Source: CAWBRT01 sp963832365
GTDB taxonomy: Bacteria > Acidobacteriota > Terriglobia > Terriglobales > Acidobacteriaceae
DNA: 64,000 bases
Direction of reading: 5' to 3'
Assembly: GCA_963832365.1 (NCBI GenBank)
Contig: CAWHUL010000007.1
Span: 52,257-116,256 of the forward strand
The notes under the pieces were generated by a model that was not told the origin of the DNA, made no database searches, and saw nothing but the letters and a program-made list of their open reading frames with translations. Both the position numbers and the translations under genes were made by a program. Below, piece after piece: positions 55,143 through 64,000 of the stretch (positions within the stretch are counted from its first letter, which is position 1; each line of letters starts with the position of its first letter).

Positions 55143-55799
55143 ATGTCGTCGAACTTGCAGCAACTCCTGCCCGTGATCATTGCGACCAGCTTCGCTGCCG
55201 GGATCAATGTCTATGCCACCGTCCTGACACTTGGGTTGCTGGCTCGCGCGCACCTGGTTGCACTGCCACCGGCCTTGAGTCTGCTGGATTCTTGGTGGAC
55301 GATCGGAATCAGCGGGGCTCTGTTCTTCATTGAAATCTTTGCCGACAAGATTCCGTATTTCGATGTGGTTTGGAATTTTCTGCACACTTTCGTGCGAATT
55401 CCCGTCGCTGCTCTGTTGGCCTATCAGGCCGGATCGCAGTTGCCGCCACAATGGCAATTGACGGCTTCGGCGCTGGGAGCCGCTGTCGCATTCGCCGCAC
55501 ATGCCGGCAAGAGCGCTCTTCGCATCGGGGTCAATGCCACTCCCGAGCCATTGACCAACGCTGTGGTGAGCACCGCGGAGGACGGCGCTGCCATCGGCTT
55601 GACGTGGCTGGCAACGGTTCATCCCTATGCGGCGGCCACCGTGGCGATTCTCTGCCTGGTTGCGCTGATGTTTGCGATCAGGTTGATTCTGAGAGGCTTA
55701 CGAAATGGGGTTGCCGCTCTGAAGCAGCAGTTGAAAAGGTCCGGAGCAAACCTTAAGTATAGCAGGCAGGGATCGTTTGACGCTCGGCGGCCCGAATGA
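55143..55799 (+). CDS. DUF4126 membrane protein
   Basis: A 218-residue integral membrane protein with about six hydrophobic spans, starting MSSNLQQLLPVIIATSFAAGINVYATVLTLGLLARA. The motif LLDSWWTIGISGALFFIEIFADKIPYFD with VWNFLHTFVRIPVAALLA is typical of DUF4126. An upstream ATG adds four residues. Function unknown. It lies 67 bases before the DUF47-Pit pair, transcribed in the same direction, so co-expression with phosphate uptake is possible. Confidence 0.8.
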   Translation: MSSNLQQLLPVIIATSFAAGINVYATVLTLGLLARAHLVALPPALSLLDSWWTIGISGALFFIEIFADKIPYFDVVWNFLHTFVRIPVAALLAYQAGSQLPPQWQLTASALGAAVAFAAHAGKSALRIGVNATPEPLTNAVVSTAEDGAAIGLTWLATVHPYAAATVAILCLVALMFAIRLILRGLRNGVAALKQQLKRSGANLKYSRQGSFDARRPE

Positions 55800-55865
55800 G
55801 ATAGTTACCTGACTTTAAAAGAGCGCAGGCGGCTAACAACACCGGCGCCAAGGTTCCTATATCTC

Positions 55866-56477
55866 ATGCGATTGATCCCGCGAGACACTCAGTTCTTCGA
55901 CATGTTCGTGGAAATTTCGAACAATGTGGCACAGGCCGCGACCGTTTTGCGCGACCTCTTTCTCAACTTCCAGCATGTGCAGGAGTCGGTAAACCGCATC
56001 AAGGAACTTGAGCGTCGCGGCGATGAAATGACCCACAAGGTCTACGTCAAGCTGAACCAGACGTTCATAACCCCCTTCGACCGTGAAGACATCGCCGAAC
56101 TTACGTCGCGCTTGGACGACGTTCTCGATCGCGTGAATGGCGCGAGCGACCGCCTTATTATCTATAAGATCGATTGCCCTCCGGCCGCTGCGGCGGAGCT
56201 GGCTTCGGTGATTGTGCGGCAAGCGGAAGAATTGTCCAAGGCAGTAGCGATGCTCGAGAAGCCCGACGGGATTCTGGCGCACTGCGTGGAGATTAACCGG
56301 CTGGAAAATATGGCCGATACGATTTGCCGGGGCGCGATTGGAAAGATTTTCGAAGAAGAAACAGATCCGGTGCGCCTGATTAAAAATAAGGAATTACTTG
56401 AAGTTCTGGAGATGGCCACAGACAAGGCCGAAGACGCCGCAAACGTCCTGGAAACCGTGGTTCTGAAACATGCCTGA
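55866..56477 (+). CDS. DUF47 (PhoU-like) phosphate transport regulator
   Basis: A 203-residue helical protein of the DUF47/TIGR00153 type. It starts MRLIPRDTQFFDMFVEISNNV and has the acidic metal-cluster helices IKELERRGDEMTHKVYVKLNQTFITPFDREDIAELTSRLDDVLD. Such proteins associate with Pit transporters and resemble PhoU. The Pit gene follows 90 bases downstream on the same strand, the standard arrangement. Confidence 0.9.
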   Translation: MRLIPRDTQFFDMFVEISNNVAQAATVLRDLFLNFQHVQESVNRIKELERRGDEMTHKVYVKLNQTFITPFDREDIAELTSRLDDVLDRVNGASDRLIIYKIDCPPAAAAELASVIVRQAEELSKAVAMLEKPDGILAHCVEINRLENMADTICRGAIGKIFEEETDPVRLIKNKELLEVLEMATDKAEDAANVLETVVLKHA

Positions 56478-56567
56478 TCGAACCGGATGTTCCACGGTCA
56501 TTGGCAATCCTGCATGCGCTGGCGGCCACGCCATCGCGGGCAGGTATCGCAGCTTTGAGGACTGCCT

Positions 56568-57617
56568 GTGAGCTTAGATATCCTGCTGCTGGTGCTGACC
56601 GTGCTGGTCGCGCTCACCTTCGACTTTCTGAACGGCTTTCACGACGCGGCCAACAGTATTGCCACGGTGGTTTCCACTCGGGTATTGACCCCAAAATTGG
56701 CCGTTGTCTGGGCGGCTTTCTTTAACTTTGTAGCAGCATTCTTTTTTGGTACGGCGGTGGCCAAGACGATCGGTCACGGCATGATCGATCTGGAGATTGT
56801 GACCCAGTACGTGGTGTTGGCCGGGCTGATGGGCGCCTGCGTATGGGATTTGCTGACCTGGTGGTGGGGCCTGCCGACATCATCGTCGCACGCGCTGATT
56901 GGCGCCTACGCCGGAGCGGCGGTCGCGCGAGCTGCAATCGTGCGGGGCTGGGGCAAGGCTTTCAGCGTCATCATCGTAGGCGGTTGGACGAAGACCATCC
57001 TGTTCATTTTTGTCGCGCCAATTTTGGGACTCGTCATGGGTTTCACGTTCATGGTCATCGTGTCCTGGATGTTCCGTAGGAGCGCGCCGAGGCAGGTCGA
57101 CACCTGGTTTCGCAAACTGCAACTGGTTTCGGCAGCTTGTTACAGCCTTGGGCATGGCGGCAACGACGCACAGAAGACCATGGGAATCATCGCCGGGGCG
57201 CTTTATGCCGGCGGCATCATGACCCGGTTTGACGTGGCCCACGACTGGGGCAAGTTCCACTGGCCCATCATCCTGTGCGCCCACGCCGCGATTGCGGCGG
57301 GCACTTACTTCGGAGGCTGGCGCATTGTCCACACGATGGGCTCGAAGATCACCAAGCTAAGACCCGTGGGCGGGTTCTGCGCGGAGGCCGCGGGCGCGAT
57401 CACGCTGTTTGGAACCGCGATGGCCGGCATCCCGGTGAGCACTACGCACACGATTACCGGAGCCATCATCGGCGTCGGCACCACGAACCGGCTTTCGGCG
57501 GTGCGCTGGGGCGTCGCGCAACGCATTGTGTGGGCTTGGGTGGTGACGATTCCGGCCTCCGCACTGGTCTCAGGCGCCGGGTACTGGCTCCTGCACCTGC
57601 TGGTACACGGAGCGTAG
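56568..57617 (+). CDS. pit: Low-affinity inorganic phosphate transporter (Pit family)
   Basis: A 349-residue membrane transporter that imports phosphate, probably with divalent metal, driven by proton motive force. The two inverted signature repeats are seen: FLNGFHDAANSIATVV near residue 20 and GHGGNDAQKTMGIIAGAL near residue 200, with further motifs GLPTSSSHALIGAYAGAA and GIPVSTTHTITGAIIGVG. About ten membrane spans are present. The GTG start has GAGGA upstream. The preceding DUF47 gene is its usual partner. Confidence 0.93.
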   Translation: MSLDILLLVLTVLVALTFDFLNGFHDAANSIATVVSTRVLTPKLAVVWAAFFNFVAAFFFGTAVAKTIGHGMIDLEIVTQYVVLAGLMGACVWDLLTWWWGLPTSSSHALIGAYAGAAVARAAIVRGWGKAFSVIIVGGWTKTILFIFVAPILGLVMGFTFMVIVSWMFRRSAPRQVDTWFRKLQLVSAACYSLGHGGNDAQKTMGIIAGALYAGGIMTRFDVAHDWGKFHWPIILCAHAAIAAGTYFGGWRIVHTMGSKITKLRPVGGFCAEAAGAITLFGTAMAGIPVSTTHTITGAIIGVGTTNRLSAVRWGVAQRIVWAWVVTIPASALVSGAGYWLLHLLVHGA

Positions 57618-57686
57618 ACAGTGGGCGGCGGATTCCCCAAGTTGGCGCCAGCGAAGGCGCTCCTTTATTTACGGCGAGCACAAACA

Positions 57687-57714
57687 GCAGATCCTTCGCT
57701 GCGCTCAGGATGAC
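57687..57714. repeat. REP-like palindromic element (CHPERSEGS type)
   Basis: The sequence ATCCTTCGCTGCGCTCAGGAT is a near-palindrome. Its reverse complement translates to the CHPERSEGS peptide often seen in spurious ORFs of repeat-rich genomes. It lies between convergent genes, where it may also act as a transcription stop. Confidence 0.6.
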
Positions 57715-57744
57715 ACTTCTCAAAAACTAACAACCGAGAACCCA

Positions 57745-59203
57745 TTACCGTTTCGGCCGGTACATATCGGTGCTGGTTCCGTAGAAGACCTCGGCGGCTT
57801 CCATGATGGTCTCCGAGAGCGTTGGATGCGGGTGGATGGTGAGCTCCAGATCCATCGCGGTCGCTCCCATCTCGATTGCGAGCACGCCTTCGGCGATCAT
57901 CTCGCCTGCCGACGGGCCGCACAGACCGATGCCAAGGATGCGCTCCGTCTTTAGGATCGATCAGCAGTTTGGTGACGCCTTCGGTGCGATCGAGGGTGAC
58001 GGCGCGGCCGGAAGCGCCCCAGGGAAACTTCGCGACTTTGATTTCGCGTCCTTCGTTTTTTGCCTGGGTTTCCGTCAGACCGGCCCATGCGATTTCAGGA
58101 TCGGTGAAGACGACGGCGGGAATCGCATTCGGCTCGAACGACACCTTCTTGCCCGACATATGTTCCACCGCGGTGCGTCCCTCGTGCGAGGCTTTGTGGG
58201 CCAGCATGGGCTCGCCGACAACGTCGCCAATGGCATAAATCGCAGTGTCGGCGGTCTGCAACTGCCGGTTGACCTCGATGAACCCCTTGGGGCTGACGAC
58301 GACCTTGGTCTTTTCCAGTCCGGGGATCTGCGAGTTGGGACGGCGCCCAACCGAGATGAGAACCCGGTCGTAAACTTTCTCCTTCTCCTTGACGTCGCCC
58401 TTGAAGGTCACGCGAATTCCGCCGCTCTCCTCTTTCAGCGATTCGACGGAGGTCTTGAGCATAATGCTTTCAAATTGTTTTTCGAGCCGTTTGTGCAGCG
58501 GCAAAACCAGGTCGCGGTCGGCGCCGGGAAGCAGTCCGTCCAGCATTTCCACTACGCTGACGCGGCTGCCGAGCGCGGAGTAGACCGTGCCCATCTCCAG
58601 GCCGATATAGCCTCCGCCAACCACCAGCAGGCTCTTCGGCACCTCTTCAAGGTTAAGGGCTCCGGTCGAGTCCATCACTCGCGGGCTCTTGATGGAAAGC
58701 GCCGGAATGGTCGAGGGCCGCGAACCAGTCGCGATCAGGATGCGATCGAAAGTCAGCGTCTCTTCACCAGCGCCGAGTTTTTCCACTCGCAGGGTTTTGG
58801 AATCGACAAAGCTCGCGCGTCCCTGGATGTAGGTGATCTTGCGCTGCTTGGAGATCATGCCAAGCCCACCGGTGAGCTTGTTGACGACGCCTTCCTTGAA
58901 TGCGCGCAATTTGTTCACGTCGATCTTGGGCGCGGCGAACTCCACTCCCCACGTCGAAGAGTGCTGGGCTTCGTTGATAACGGCCGCGACGTGCAGCAGC
59001 GCCTTCGAGGGAATACAGCCCCGGTAGAGGCATACGCCGCCCGGATTCTTTTCCAAGTCGATCAACGTAACTTTCATGCCGAGATCGTTGGCGAGGAAAG
59101 CGGCCGCATAACCGCCCGGCCCGCCACCGATGATGGCGAGGTTGATGGGGTTCCCGGCGGGCGTTGCTGTTGCCGGAGCGTTCGGCGTGTTATTCTCTGC
59201 CAT
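57745..59203 (-). pseudogene. lpdA: Dihydrolipoyl dehydrogenase, one-base frameshift near the 3' end
   Basis: E3 subunit that reoxidises dihydrolipoamide in the pyruvate dehydrogenase complex. It has the FAD motif IIGGGPGGYAAAF, redox pair GGVCLYRGCIPSK, second nucleotide motif VVGGGYIGLEMG, and AIGDVVGEPMLAHKASHEG. Near 57953 one extra A in a short A run (CCTAAAGACG) shifts the frame. With it removed the protein continues TERILGIGLCGPSAGEMIAE and ends FYGTSTDMYRPKR at 57745, 485 residues in all. The open frame as written runs on to 57665 through the REP-like element, which is not real. E2 and E1 genes lie upstream. Confidence 0.88.
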
Positions 59204-59246
59204 TTCTTTATATTCCTATCCTTAGCAACATCGGGCGGCAGAGTGG

Positions 59247-59585
59247 TTACGGCTTATCCAACCAGCCACCGTGTCTCCGTTCTAAGGATTGATTAAATAG
59301 CCTAACCACAAAGAAGACCACGAAAAAGAGAGAAGAAAGAGGCAAGAGAAGTTCGTGTTCTAGCAACTCCCGCCTTGTCATATAGGTGATGAGACCATGC
59401 TTGTTTAGGGGATAGATACTTCCCAGTTCGGGATGCGGTGAAGTAGGAAGGTCACGAAAATAAAACGATAGCCCCCAGCCGAGGCAAACGCAGCACAGGA
59501 CGGCTGAGATGTTAGCCAGCATTTTCAACAACCTAAGATGAGTGAGCCGCATAATCTTCCTTGTAACGTGCTGCGCAATAGACAT
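59247..59585 (-). CDS. Small membrane protein between E3 and E2 genes
   Basis: A 112-residue protein with two hydrophobic spans (LANISAVLCCVCLGWGLSFYF and LSSLFFVVFFVVRLF), separated by a polar loop of about 45 residues. No family is recognised. It lies between the E2 and E3 genes of pyruvate dehydrogenase on the same strand, but has no evident link to that complex. The frame is clean; the start could also be the inner ATG 33 bases downstream. Confidence 0.5.
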   Translation of the reverse strand: MSIAQHVTRKIMRLTHLRLLKMLANISAVLCCVCLGWGLSFYFRDLPTSPHPELGSIYPLNKHGLITYMTRRELLEHELLLPLSSLFFVVFFVVRLFNQSLERRHGGWLDKP

Positions 59586-59679
59586 GGTGCGTAAAAACCG
59601 TGTGCAAGATCCACGTTCAGCATTTCCTGCCCACTAAACACCAAAAGCCTGACCGGAATCAGCTGCCTGATGCTGGGCG

Positions 59680-61128
59680 CTATCCTTGGACTGACAACAG
59701 GAACGGCTGTTCCAGGGCCTCTACGACCCATCGCACGAAGCGCGCGGCATCAGCCCCATCGATCAATCGATGATCGTAGGAGAGGGAAACTGGCAGCATC
59801 AGCCGCGGCTCAAATTTGTCTTTGTTCTTGATCCACACCGGCTCCATCCGCGAGCGCGACATGCCGAGGATAGCGACCTCTGGATAATTCACGATGGGAG
59901 TGAAGTACGTGCCCCCGACACCACCAAGATTGGTGATGGTAAAGGTGCCGCCCTCCATGTCCTCGGGGGTGAGTTTCTTGTTTTTCGCCTTGAGCGAAAT
60001 CTGCGCCAGTTCCACGGCAAGCTCGACGATGTTCTTGCGGTCCACGTCGTGAATCACCGGCACCAGCAAGCCGCGATCGGTATCGACTGCAACACCGATG
60101 TGAATGTAGCGCTTGTAAATCACCTCTTCGCCACGTACATCGATGCTGGCATTGAACTGCGGAAACACCTTAAGCGCCGACGCTACGACCTTGAGCGCAA
60201 TCGCCGTGACCGTCATCTTGCCGCCGGCAACCTCGGCCTTGGCGGCGAAGCGCTGGCGCAGCTCTTCCAGTTCGGTGACGTCGGCGAGATCGTGCTGCGT
60301 GACGTGCGGGATGGTGTTCCAGGCCTGGGCAAGGTGCTCGGCGGTCTTGCGTCGGATGGCTCGCATCGAAACTTTCTCGATGGGGCCCCACTTGGAAAAG
60401 TCTGGCAGTTGCGGCGATGGAGGCACGAACCCCGATCCCATCGCGGCTCCCGCTATGGCCGCGCCTGCGCTGCCGATCACCGATTTAGCGTAAGCCTTAA
60501 CGTCTTCTTCCAGGATGCGCTCGCCCGGCCCGCTGCCACGCACGTTATAGATGTCGACCCCAAGTTCGCGAGCCAAACGGCGAACCGCGGGAGAAGCCGC
60601 CAGCGGAGGACGGTGCTCCGGCCCGGCAGTCTTCGTCAGTTGAGATGGAACGACGGGTTGCGGTTCATCCCGGCGAATATCGGGCGGAAAAGCCTCCTCC
60701 TCGCTCTTTCCCTCCAGTTCGCGCGCGCGCGCGTAGGTGTCGCGGGCAGCTTCCTGAGTTCGGAAATCCGCGGGTGCGCGGGCTTCGGCAGGTTTCGGTT
60801 GCTGCGCTGGAGCGGCTGGCTGAGGAGCCGCCTGAGCGGGCGCGGCGGGCTCTGGTTTGGCGGGTGGAGCCGTTTTGGTCTCGCCGGCCTTGCCCTCGGC
60901 AAGCGTAAAGATCACCTGACCCACTTTGACTTTGTCGCCCTGCTTGACCTTGATTTCGCTGACTGTGCCCGAAATCGTTGACGGGACTTCGATGACCGCC
61001 TTGTCGGTCTCCAATTCGATGACGGGATCGCCTGCGTGCACCTGCGCGCCGGGCGAAACGATCACCCGGACCAGGTCGCCCGTTTCGATATTTTCGCCCA
61101 GTTCCGGCAGTTTGAATTCGATCGCCAC
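59680..61128 (-). CDS. aceF: Pyruvate dehydrogenase E2, dihydrolipoyllysine acetyltransferase
   Basis: A 482-residue acyltransferase core of the pyruvate dehydrogenase complex. One N-terminal lipoyl domain carries the lipoylated Lys 43 in ELETDKAVIEVPS. A Pro/Ala-rich linker follows (about 85-165). The subunit-binding domain is at about 178-212 (SPAVRRLARELGVDIYNVRGSGPGERILEEDVKAY). The catalytic domain contains SYDHRLIDGADAARF with the active His. The frame is intact. It lies 21 bases after the E1 gene, consistent with an E1-E2 operon. Confidence 0.93.
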   Translation of the reverse strand: MAIEFKLPELGENIETGDLVRVIVSPGAQVHAGDPVIELETDKAVIEVPSTISGTVSEIKVKQGDKVKVGQVIFTLAEGKAGETKTAPPAKPEPAAPAQAAPQPAAPAQQPKPAEARAPADFRTQEAARDTYARARELEGKSEEEAFPPDIRRDEPQPVVPSQLTKTAGPEHRPPLAASPAVRRLARELGVDIYNVRGSGPGERILEEDVKAYAKSVIGSAGAAIAGAAMGSGFVPPSPQLPDFSKWGPIEKVSMRAIRRKTAEHLAQAWNTIPHVTQHDLADVTELEELRQRFAAKAEVAGGKMTVTAIALKVVASALKVFPQFNASIDVRGEEVIYKRYIHIGVAVDTDRGLLVPVIHDVDRKNIVELAVELAQISLKAKNKKLTPEDMEGGTFTITNLGGVGGTYFTPIVNYPEVAILGMSRSRMEPVWIKNKDKFEPRLMLPVSLSYDHRLIDGADAARFVRWVVEALEQPFLLSVQG

Positions 61129-61149
61129 GATCAGTCCTTTCTTTGCTCG

Positions 61150-63160
61150 TTACGAAACTGCTGGGTTTGGCTTCTCGGGGTTGATGCCGAGTTCCTTGAC
61201 CGCCTTTTGCACGCAATCGGCTGTGACCTGGCCCTCGCGCAGTAGTCCGGTAAGCGTGGCCAAAACAATATGCTTGGCGTCGACTTCGAAGAAGTCGCGT
61301 AGCGAGGCGCGTCCCTCACCGCGGCCAAAGCCGTCCGTGCCGAGCGCGACCAGCGGCCGCGGCAGCCACTGCGAAACCGATTCGGGCAGGGTCTTCACGT
61401 AGTCGGATGCGGCCACGAAAACGCCGGGCACATCCTTCGTTAGCTGCGTAATGAAAGGCACGCGCGGCGTCTCGCCGGGGTGCAGCATGTTCCAGCGGGC
61501 ACAAGCATTGCCGTCCATGTAAAGTTGCTTGTAGCTGGTCACGCTCCAGACATCGGCGGCAACCCCAAACTTGCTTTCCAGAATCTCCTGTGCCTTCAGC
61601 GTTTCGAGCAAAATGGCGCCGCTGCCCATGAGCTGGGCGCGAAGCTTGGCATCTTTTTTCCCGGACTTCTTAAACAGATACATTCCTTTCAGAATGCCGT
61701 CGCGCACGCCCTCCGGCATCTCCGGCTGCTCCCAGGGCTCGTTCATGACGGTGATGTAGTAGAAGACGTCTTCCTGCTCGACGTACATGCGGCGAATGCC
61801 ATCTTGAATAATGATCGCGAGTTCGTAGGCGAACGCCGGATCGTAGGCCAACAGATTGGGCACCGGGTAAGCCAGTAGTTGGCTGTTGCCGTCCTGATGT
61901 TGCAGTCCTTCGCCCGCCAGCGTGGTGCGTCCGGCGGTGCCGCCGATAACGAAGCCGTGTGTACGCTGGTCGCCCGCGGCCCACACCAGGTCGCCGACGC
62001 GCTGCAGTCCGAACATTGAATAGAAAATAAAGAACGGAATCGTGTTAATTCCGTGATTGGCATACGACGTTCCGGCGGCGATAAACGACGACATCGAGCC
62101 GGCTTCGGTAATTCCTTCCTCCAGAATCTGCCCGTCTTTGGCTTCCTTGTCATAGAGTAGCGTGCCCATATCCACCGGCTCATACAACTGGCCCACGCTG
62201 GAGTAGATCCCGATTTGCCGGAACAATGCTTCCATGCCGAAGGTTCGCGCCTCATCCGGCACGATGGGCACAATCAGTTTGCCGAAGTCGCGGTCGCGAA
62301 CCATTTTGGCGATCATGCTTACGATCACCATCGTGGTCGAAGCCTTGCGGCCTCCGGTGCCCTTGTAGAACTCTTCGAAGAATTCTTCCTTGATCGGCGC
62401 CAGCTTTGGGGCGCGCACTTTGCGCTCGGGGAAGCATAGTCGCCGAGCGCCTTCCGCTTTCCTGGAGGTACACGATCTCGGGGCTATCCGGCGGGGGACA
62501 GGAGAAGGGCGCATCGTGCAGTTGCTCATCCGCAATAGGAATGCCAAAGCGAGAGCCGGGAGCCTCAGCAGCTCTTCATCGTTGATCTTCTTCTGCTGGG
62601 TGAGTGCATGTTTCTGCCTTCACCGTTTCGCCCAGGCGCATAGCCTTTGATGGTCTTGGCCAGATCCTGTCGGGGATCCGCGCGCTCCATCGCGGCCTTA
62701 TATGTGGTGTAAACCTTGATCGGATCGTGCCTCCAAGGCGGGGCACCTCGGCCATCGGCTGATTGCTCAGGCGCGCCCGACCACTTCGACAGATGCGGGC
62801 ATTGGTGCCGAAGAGTTTCTGCCGGTATGCCGCTGGGCAGCAAAAGGTTTCCGACTGGCCATTCGTGATCTCGCCCATGCGGTTCACCAAGGTGATCGCG
62901 ATCCTCTCGGTGATTATGGAGTTGATCGCCTGAAATGACCTTGATGACGTTCCATCAGGTGCCGCGGGATCGGCTTCAGCTCTTGAATGACTTCTTCGTT
63001 GCCGCGCACCGGCTGTCGAGCCGCTGGAACATCGGGATCGATGACGAAGATCAGGTTGTCGAGCTTTCCGCAGCGAGGCGATGGCGCCCAGGGTTCGCAG
63101 TTCCGCCAGTCGCCGTCTCCAAGGAAAGCCGAATTTCGCTCGTCGATCCTTCAAGCCTCG
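61150..63160 (-). pseudogene. aceE: Pyruvate dehydrogenase E1 (homodimeric AceE type), 5'-truncated with several frameshifts
   Basis: Thiamine-dependent E1 of the AceE type. The intact part (61150 to about 62490) shows PIVPDEARTFGMEALFRQIGIYS, FFIFYSMFGLQRVGDLVWAAGDQ, GFVIGGTAGRTTLAGEGLQHQDG, WNMLHPGETPRVPF and GTDGFGRGEGRASLRDFFEVD. Further upstream, aceE-like segments appear in different frames: IKVYTTYKAAMERADPRQ and KTIKGYAPGRNGEGRN, then LDNLIFVIDP near 63050. Homology stops near 63160, so about the first 200 residues are missing. A core enzyme broken this often, at a disordered contig end, suggests poor assembly rather than biology. Confidence 0.8.
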
Positions 63161-63350
63161 GTTTCTCAGGCAGCGGTTGAAACGAGCCTGGTAAATCGCC
63201 TGGATTGGTCCGAGCCGATCGAAACGGTAGGTGTTTTAAAATGTGGCATCAGCCAGGATGGGTACGCGCCGCCGCCCTTCAAAACGTGGTGGAAGTTCTC
63301 AGTTTATCGCGCGAGACGCCGGCCTTCCAGAAACGCGCGCGCAAACGCCG
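63161..63350. other. Joint between the aceE and fumarylacetoacetase remnants
   Basis: About 190 bases matching neither neighbour. The aceE 5' part and the fumarylacetoacetase 3' part are both lost here, as expected for a rearrangement or a chimeric assembly joint. Confidence 0.4.
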
Positions 63351-64000
63351 CTGCCGAGGAGGTCGCCGGGACGAAGGTTACACCCGTTGGAGGCGTGGTG
63401 GGTGAGCATCTGCGCCACGGTCCAATACATCTCCTTGAAATTCCCCTGGCTCACCCGGAAGGCCCCGTGTCCCTGCTCCCGCATCGCCTTGGTGGAGAGG
63501 AGCACTTCGAGGGTGACGTCGATGCCCCCCGACTTGGCGTCGTCCGCGTCGTCGAGATAGTCCATTGGCGCGGGATCGCCGGCCGGCCGGGTCGAGCGCG
63601 GCGCCGAAATGGGGCCAGCGCGTCGAAGGTGACGATCCAGGGGGAGATGGTCGTGAGGAAGTTCTTCGACAGGAACGGCCCCAGCGGCTGGTACTCCCAC
63701 GCCTGCACGTCGCGGGCGCTCCAGTCGTTCAGCAACACCAGCCCGAAGAGATGCTCCGCGGCGTGCTCGATCATGATGGGCCGCCCCAGGTCGTTGCCCA
63801 CCCCCACGATGGCGCCGAGCTCGACTTCGTAGTCGAGCCGCCTGGAGTGGCCGAAGAGCGGCGGCTTCTCCTGGTCGGGGCGGGTCTGCCCCATCGGCCG
63901 GACCACGGCGACCCCGCTCGGCACGATGCTCGACGCCCGGCCGTGGTAGCCGATCGGGATCCACTTGTAGTTGGGGAGGAGGGGGTTGTCGGGCCGGAAC
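63351..64000 (-). pseudogene. fahA: Fumarylacetoacetase, partial (runs off the window; 3' end missing; frameshift)
   Basis: Last enzyme of tyrosine/homogentisate breakdown, splitting fumarylacetoacetate. Reading from the window edge: NYKWIPIGYHGRASS, VPSGVAVVRPMGQ, RRLDYEVELGAIVG, LLNDWSARDVQAWEYQPLGPFLSKNF and TTISPWIVTFDALAPFR. After a frame change near 63600 come MDYLDDADDAKSGGIDVTLEV and GNFKEMYWTVAQML then PGDLLGSG. The normal C-terminal 60 or so residues are absent. The segment is noticeably more GC-rich than the rest of the window, with codon use unlike aceE. Confidence 0.82.

Noticed and set aside
57803..59296. 497-codon plus-strand frame opposite lpdA
   Set aside because: Antisense shadow of a clear dihydrolipoyl dehydrogenase; same reasoning for the 403-codon frame opposite aceF at 59770-60981.
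1..64000. CRISPR arrays
   Set aside because: No regularly spaced direct repeats and no cas genes were seen.

Overview
The window (about 64 kb, moderately GC-rich) reads as a chromosomal segment of a soil or wetland Acidobacteriota-like bacterium. Supporting signs are several small hypothetical families I associate with that phylum (genes at 4351, 4632, 5116, 9634, 12289, 29722 and 54788), a DVU0298-like HEAT-repeat protein, and a Pit/DUF47 phosphate module. The assignment rests on family recognition, not on a search.

Layout. 0-1.4 kb: tail of a PAS histidine kinase, probably a CheB/CheR-PAS fusion. 1.4-5.8 kb: accessory DNA with two serine recombinases (one active-looking, one missing its catalytic residues) and an operon of small unknown proteins. 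5.9-12.6 kb: housekeeping-type genes (M20 peptidase, AIR-synthase-like protein, Mth938-like protein, exonuclease III, quinone oxidoreductase). 12.7-25.2 kb: a minus-strand catabolic cluster with a class III aminotransferase remnant, a beta-keto acid cleavage enzyme, a branched-chain-type ABC importer with a rare permease-ATPase-ATPase fusion, a zinc alcohol dehydrogenase, a HisD-like dehydrogenase and an SDR. An ISNCY-type insertion sequence with clear target-site duplications splits it. 25.3-39.2 kb: mixed metabolism (exonuclease, broken glycerol kinase, lutABC, metallophosphoesterase, alpha/beta hydrolase, aldehyde dehydrogenase), with dispersed repeats and gene scraps. 39.5-53.5 kb: an island with a helicase-primase replication module, many orphan genes and a tyrosine integrase next to the 3' end of tRNA-Leu(UAA). 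53.7-64 kb: backbone genes (phosphate uptake, pyruvate dehydrogenase complex E3, E2 and E1, then fumarylacetoacetase at the edge).

A key caution is that about a dozen otherwise well-preserved genes outside the island, including lpdA and livM, are interrupted by single-base indels, several in homopolymers. Restoring one base gives a full-length frame each time. This looks more like residual sequencing error in a long-read or metagenomic assembly than mass pseudogenisation. The right end (about 62.5-64 kb) is especially disordered and may be a chimeric contig end.

Likely functional groupings: (i) the 12.7-25.2 kb cluster should import a small organic solute and oxidise it through successive dehydrogenase steps, with transamination and CoA-dependent cleavage in the full pathway; (ii) lutABC oxidises lactate; (iii) DUF47-Pit imports phosphate; (iv) the island carries its own replication, integration and regulation genes plus duplicated orphan families that are the best candidates for undescribed functions.
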